Source: JAUWCW01 sp030609125 [NCBI: Candidatus Rokuibacteriota bacterium]
Lineage (GTDB): Bacteria; JAUVQV01
Length of the DNA stretch: 5,279 bases
Direction of reading: 5' to 3'
Assembly (NCBI GenBank): GCA_030609125.1
Contig: JAUWCW010000171.1
Span: 1-5,279 of the forward strand
Shown here: positions 1 through 5,279 of the stretch, piece by piece
Layout of the letters: the number at the start of each line of letters is the position of its first letter
Numbering within the stretch: position 1 is the first letter of the stretch
Notes under the pieces: model-generated
The model's input: only the letters and a program-made list of their open reading frames with translations
Database searches by the model: none
Told to the model about the DNA's origin: nothing
Position numbers and translations under genes: made by a program

Positions 1-2079
<2,079 letters not shown>

Positions 2080-2135
2080 CTCTCTCTCCCGTTCTCAATC
2101 TCTGAATCTCATGCGAATCGCCACGACAGGATTCT

Positions 2136-2163
2136 ACTATAGCGGAAAAAAACCCGTTGCCAA
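2136..2163 (-). promoter_or_regulatory. Predicted sigma-70-type promoter of clpB
   Basis: Read on the minus strand, TTGGCA (2163-2158, 5 of 6 to TTGACA) is followed after 16 nt by TATAGT (2141-2136, 5 of 6 to TATAAT). Transcription would start near 2129 and leave a leader of about 50 nt before the clpB ATG. The spacer contains a run of seven T. A sigma-32 reading of the same stretch fits worse: CTTGGC resembles the heat-shock -35, but CCGCTAT is a poor match to CCCCAT. No CIRCE element was seen, so heat control of clpB is not evident from this sequence. Predicted by eye only. Confidence 0.65.
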
Positions 2164-2241
2164 GAGAACCTTTGGGGAGCAGTGAGAAGCGGCACCAACC
2201 GATACTTTTGTTCCATGGAGTCCGTGGAGGGCGGGGAGCGC

Positions 2242-2329
2242 GGAAGCCGGCGGCCTTCCCCCTGATTTCGGGGGACACCCCCGGCGCGCTGGTCATCGGC
2301 ATCGGCCTGGAGATGACGAGCGGGTGTCC
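2242..2329. repeat. Cluster of overlapping inverted repeats between the zinc-ribbon gene and clpB
   Basis: The 287-bp gap 2080-2366 holds, besides the clpB promoter, a compact set of self-complementary segments. The longest is an imperfect palindrome at 2273-2329: GGACACCC (2273-2280) pairs with GGGTGTCC (2322-2329), GCT (2288-2290) with AGC (2319-2321), GTCATC (2292-2297) with GATGAC (2312-2317), and GGC (2298-2300) with GCC (2305-2307). That gives 20 base pairs, with one G/G mismatch, a 7-nt bulge on the left side and a 4-nt bulge on the right. Two competing stems share its left arm: TCCCCC (2257-2262) with GGGGGA (2270-2275), and GGGGG (2270-2274) with CCCCC (2278-2282). A further stem pairs GGAAG (2242-2246) with CTTCC (2255-2259). 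No T-run follows on either strand, so it is not a typical intrinsic terminator. Function unknown: it could end transcription of the upstream gene, fold as an RNA, or be an isolated copy of a dispersed repeat. Confidence 0.6.
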
Positions 2330-2366
2330 GATCCGTCTCCTGGCCCTGACTCAGTCGACCGCGCCT

Positions 2367-2564
2367 CTACCGGAGAACGACCTTCCCGGATCCGGCGCCC
2401 GAGACTTTCTTCGTCCCCACCGATGAGAAGCACACTTCACACCGGTATTCGTAGAGATCGTAGCCGGGCAGCACCAGGAGCAGCCTTTCCCTGACCTTCC
2501 TGGCTACCCGGCACCGGGAACAGTAAAGCGAATGGGCCTGCAGGTCCCTGTACTGTTCGGCCAT
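2367..2564 (-). CDS. Small zinc-ribbon-like protein (two CxxC motifs), function unknown
   Basis: This 65-residue cytoplasmic protein has no signal peptide or membrane segment. Two CxxC knuckles, C15-S-R-C18 and C42-E-V-C45, are 23 residues apart, the layout of a four-cysteine zinc ribbon. Between them lie a basic segment (VARKVRERL) and a hydrophobic strand [13 protein letters not shown], consistent with the beta-hairpin core. The Gly/Ser-rich tail after VGTKK is probably disordered. I recall similar short proteins annotated only as 'cytoplasmic protein' in deltaproteobacteria, but cannot verify that here and no function is known to me. It sits between hppA and clpB on the same strand. The ATG has no Shine-Dalgarno in the 11 nt that separate it from the perfect hairpin at 2576-2602; the only purine-rich stretch lies inside that stem. 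No other in-frame start precedes the first CxxC. Probably real, because of the cysteine layout; expression is uncertain. Confidence 0.78.
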   Translation of the reverse strand: MAEQYRDLQAHSLYCSRCRVARKVRERLLLVLPGYDLYEYRCEVCFSSVGTKKVSGAGSGKVVLR

Positions 2565-2575
2565 ATCAAATGAAA

Positions 2576-2602
2576 GTGGGGAGGGACAGCGTCCCTCCCC
2601 AC
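2576..2602 (-). terminator. Rho-independent terminator of hppA
   Basis: A perfect 12-bp inverted repeat (GTGGGGAGGGAC / GTCCCTCCCCAC) with a 3-nt loop begins 16 nt after the hppA stop codon and is followed on the minus strand by TTTCATTT. The stem is very GC-rich; the T tract is interrupted, so some read-through is possible. The tail runs straight into the start of the 65-residue gene, whose ATG is 11 nt beyond the stem. The hairpin sequence itself is self-complementary, but there is no T-run on the plus strand, so it is assigned to the minus strand. Confidence 0.85.
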
Positions 2603-2618
2603 CGTTTCACGCTCAATT

Positions 2619-4652
<2,034 letters not shown>

Positions 4653-4849
4653 GATGTTATCCCCTCCCAGGTAAACGCATTACCGAAAACAGGTAAAACT
4701 CCACTCAGCCTGTGAAAAAATAATCCGGTACCGCTTGTTCTCACCCTCGCCCCCTTCCCCACTCTCTGAAAACCGTCCGCGGGTTTCATGCGGACAACGT
4801 GCCGTAGATCACAACCTGATGTGTTGCTGATTGAACGATGATATTTCGA
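4653..4849 (-). promoter_or_regulatory. Long 5' leader of hppA, about 197 nt, with a small hairpin
   Basis: If the predicted promoter is right, the hppA message begins near 4849 and carries an untranslated leader of about 197 nt. On the minus strand it contains a 6-bp stem GTCCGC/GCGGAC (4775-4780 with 4790-4795, 9-nt loop) that can be extended by G-U pairs and is followed by GGTTTTC, a weak terminator-like tail. Further down are a purine-rich stretch (about 4741-4765) and a run of six T after GGATTA (about 4716-4721). No known riboswitch consensus was recognised. No ORF with a credible start was found in this region on the minus strand. Confidence 0.35.
4668..4697. repeat. Direct repeat CAGGTAAA x2, 22 bp apart, in the hppA leader
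   Basis: CAGGTAAA occurs on the plus strand at 4668-4675 and again at 4690-4697, a period of 22 bp, or about two turns of B-DNA. The copy nearer the gene abuts and shares one base with the hppA Shine-Dalgarno. TACC/GGTA (4681-4684 with 4692-4695) also forms a short inverted repeat around it. Such an arrangement could be a protein site or an RNA motif, but two 8-mers this close can arise by chance. Confidence 0.3.
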
Positions 4850-4855
4850 ATGCAG

Positions 4856-4884
4856 AATTTATCTGGATGCCGCTGAAAAGTCAA
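4856..4884 (-). promoter_or_regulatory. Predicted sigma-70-type promoter of hppA
   Basis: On the minus strand TTGACT (4884-4879, 5 of 6) is separated by exactly 17 nt from TAAATT (4861-4856, 4 of 6). The spacing is ideal and the -10 lies in a locally AT-rich patch within GC-rich DNA. Its -35 is back to back with the -35 of the divergent plus-strand promoter, 36 bp away. Confidence 0.6.
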
Positions 4885-4893
4885 GCCCTATTT

Positions 4894-4913
4894 TCCCAGG
4901 GGCCTTCCCGGGA
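4894..4913. promoter_or_regulatory. Imperfect palindrome midway between divergent promoters, possible operator
   Basis: The 20-bp segment starting TCCCAGG and ending CCCGGGA has TCCC pairing GGGA at its ends and GG pairing CC inside one mismatch. Its centre (4903.5) falls within about 1 bp of the midpoint between the two -35 boxes (4884 and 4921). The position suits a regulator acting on both hppA and the acyltransferase gene, but the symmetry is short and GC-rich, so chance is not excluded. Confidence 0.3.
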
Positions 4914-4920
4914 CCCGTTC

Positions 4921-4948
4921 TTGACTGCGTGCCCTCCTCCCGTATGCT
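4921..4948 (+). promoter_or_regulatory. Predicted sigma-70-type promoter for the acyltransferase gene
   Basis: TTGACT (4921-4926, 5 of 6 to consensus) is followed after 16 nt by TATGCT (4943-4948, 4 of 6). Transcription would start near 4955, giving a leader of about 120 nt to the first in-frame ATG. The -35 hexamer is identical to that of the divergent hppA promoter. Confidence 0.55.
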
Positions 4949-5009
4949 AAACTTCAGTTGTGTGCTCCACTCAGACTCATACCGGCAGAAGCCCCCGCCT
5001 CGAACCCGG

Positions 5010-5040
5010 CCGCTCCCGGCCCCACCGGGCCGCGGAGGAA
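5010..5040 (+). promoter_or_regulatory. GC-rich hairpin merging into a GGAGGAA Shine-Dalgarno
   Basis: CCGC (5010-5013) can pair with GCGG (5032-5035), and inside it CCGG (5016-5019) with CCGG (5025-5028) around loop CCCCA, with 2-nt internal gaps at 5014-5015 and, with three bases, at 5029-5031. The outer right arm overlaps GGAGGAA (5034-5040), the best ribosome site in the leader, so folding would partly hide it. No ATG, GTG or TTG lies in the acyltransferase frame at normal distance after it; the next in-frame ATG is at 5077, 36 nt beyond. Confidence 0.4.
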
Positions 5041-5076
5041 GCAACACCTTTTTACCGGTTCTTCAGACCTTTCGTC

Positions 5077-5279
5077 ATGGCGGTCGTCAAGCCCTTCTTC
5101 AGGGTCCGCGCCGAAGGAGTGGAAAATGTGCCCCGCAGCGGGCCCTTTATCCTGGCCGCGAACCATGTCAGCTACGTCGACCCCCTTGTTCTCGGCATCA
5201 CCTGCCCCCGGCCGATCCGGTTCATCATGCTCCGAGAGTTCTGGGAAAAGCCCTTCATCGGATGGGTGTGCCGCAAGGC
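5077..5279 (+). CDS. plsC: 1-acyl-sn-glycerol-3-phosphate acyltransferase (PlsC/LPLAT family), 5' part only
   Basis: PlsC-type enzymes move an acyl chain to lysophosphatidic acid at the inner membrane and produce phosphatidic acid for phospholipid synthesis. The 67 visible residues contain RAEGVENVPRSGPFILAANH, then the catalytic HX4D block NHVSYVDP (His30, Asp35), and the start of the second conserved region RFIMLREFWEKPFIGWVC; the gene runs off the right edge. Related LPLAT members such as lysophospholipid or haemolysin-type acyltransferases share these motifs, so substrate is less sure than family. The start is uncertain. The ATG at 5077 lacks a Shine-Dalgarno, and the codons just before it (5050-5076) read FYRFFRPFV, which looks like the usual hydrophobic N-terminus of the family. 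The only other in-frame start after the stop at 4948 is a GTG at 4960, close to the predicted transcription start. It is divergent from hppA and has its own predicted promoter. Confidence 0.88.
   Translation, partial: MAVVKPFFRVRAEGVENVPRSGPFILAANHVSYVDPLVLGITCPRPIRFIMLREFWEKPFIGWVCRK

Noticed and set aside
2157-2426. 89-codon plus-strand open frame across the clpB upstream gap and the end of the zinc-ribbon gene
   Set aside because: The middle part has high third-position GC, so I considered a small gene. The product has no motif, the start has no convincing ribosome site, the 3' end overlaps the zinc-ribbon gene in antisense, and the GC-rich inverted repeats explain the composition.
4805-4822. 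CRP-like half site (TGTGATCTACGGCACG on the minus strand)
   Set aside because: Only one half resembles the consensus, and it would lie downstream of the predicted hppA transcription start; too weak to call.
4653-4849. Known riboswitch in the hppA leader (fluoride type was considered because it can precede pyrophosphatase genes)
   Set aside because: The conserved GGNGAUGG core and pseudoknot partners were not found, and neither were the TPP or c-di-GMP core motifs.
4859-5166. Minus-strand open frames upstream of hppA (62 and 70 codons)
   Set aside because: They overlap both divergent promoters and the acyltransferase coding start, with low-complexity products and no family features.

Overview
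The window reads as a stretch of chromosome from a fairly GC-rich Gram-negative bacterium, probably an anaerobe of the former Deltaproteobacteria (Desulfobacterota) or a near relative. That placement is an inference from three things: the style of the ClpB N-terminus, a K+-dependent-type membrane pyrophosphatase, and a very small two-CxxC protein of a kind I associate with deltaproteobacteria. No marker gene settles it. I see no mobile element, CRISPR array, tRNA or rRNA.

Layout from left to right. (1) Positions 1-2079, minus strand: the first 693 codons of clpB (disaggregase), which runs off the left edge just after the second Walker B motif. (2) 2080-2366: the clpB upstream region, with a good sigma-70-type promoter near the gene and, further upstream, a dense cluster of inverted repeats (about 2242-2329). 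(3) 2367-2564, minus: a 65-residue zinc-ribbon-like protein. (4) 2576-2602: a perfect 12-bp hairpin, the likely hppA terminator, ending only 11 nt before the small gene's ATG. (5) 2619-4652, minus: complete hppA, the ion-pumping membrane pyrophosphatase. (6) 4653-5076: a divergent intergenic region holding back-to-back promoters for hppA and for a plus-strand gene, each with a TTGACT -35 box, with an imperfect palindrome midway between them. (7) 5077 to the right edge, plus: the beginning of a PlsC-type 1-acylglycerol-3-phosphate acyltransferase, whose true start codon is unclear.

The genes do not form one pathway. HppA recovers energy from the pyrophosphate released by biosynthesis, PlsC makes phosphatidic acid for membranes, and ClpB rescues aggregated proteins together with DnaK. 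The three minus-strand genes run in the same direction, but hppA and clpB each have their own promoter, so they are probably separate units; the small zinc-ribbon gene may depend on read-through from hppA. No clearly new multi-gene system is visible. The points most worth a second look are the hairpin-gated start of the small gene, the structured gap before clpB, the missing start codon after a good Shine-Dalgarno in front of plsC, and the ion specificity of the pyrophosphatase.
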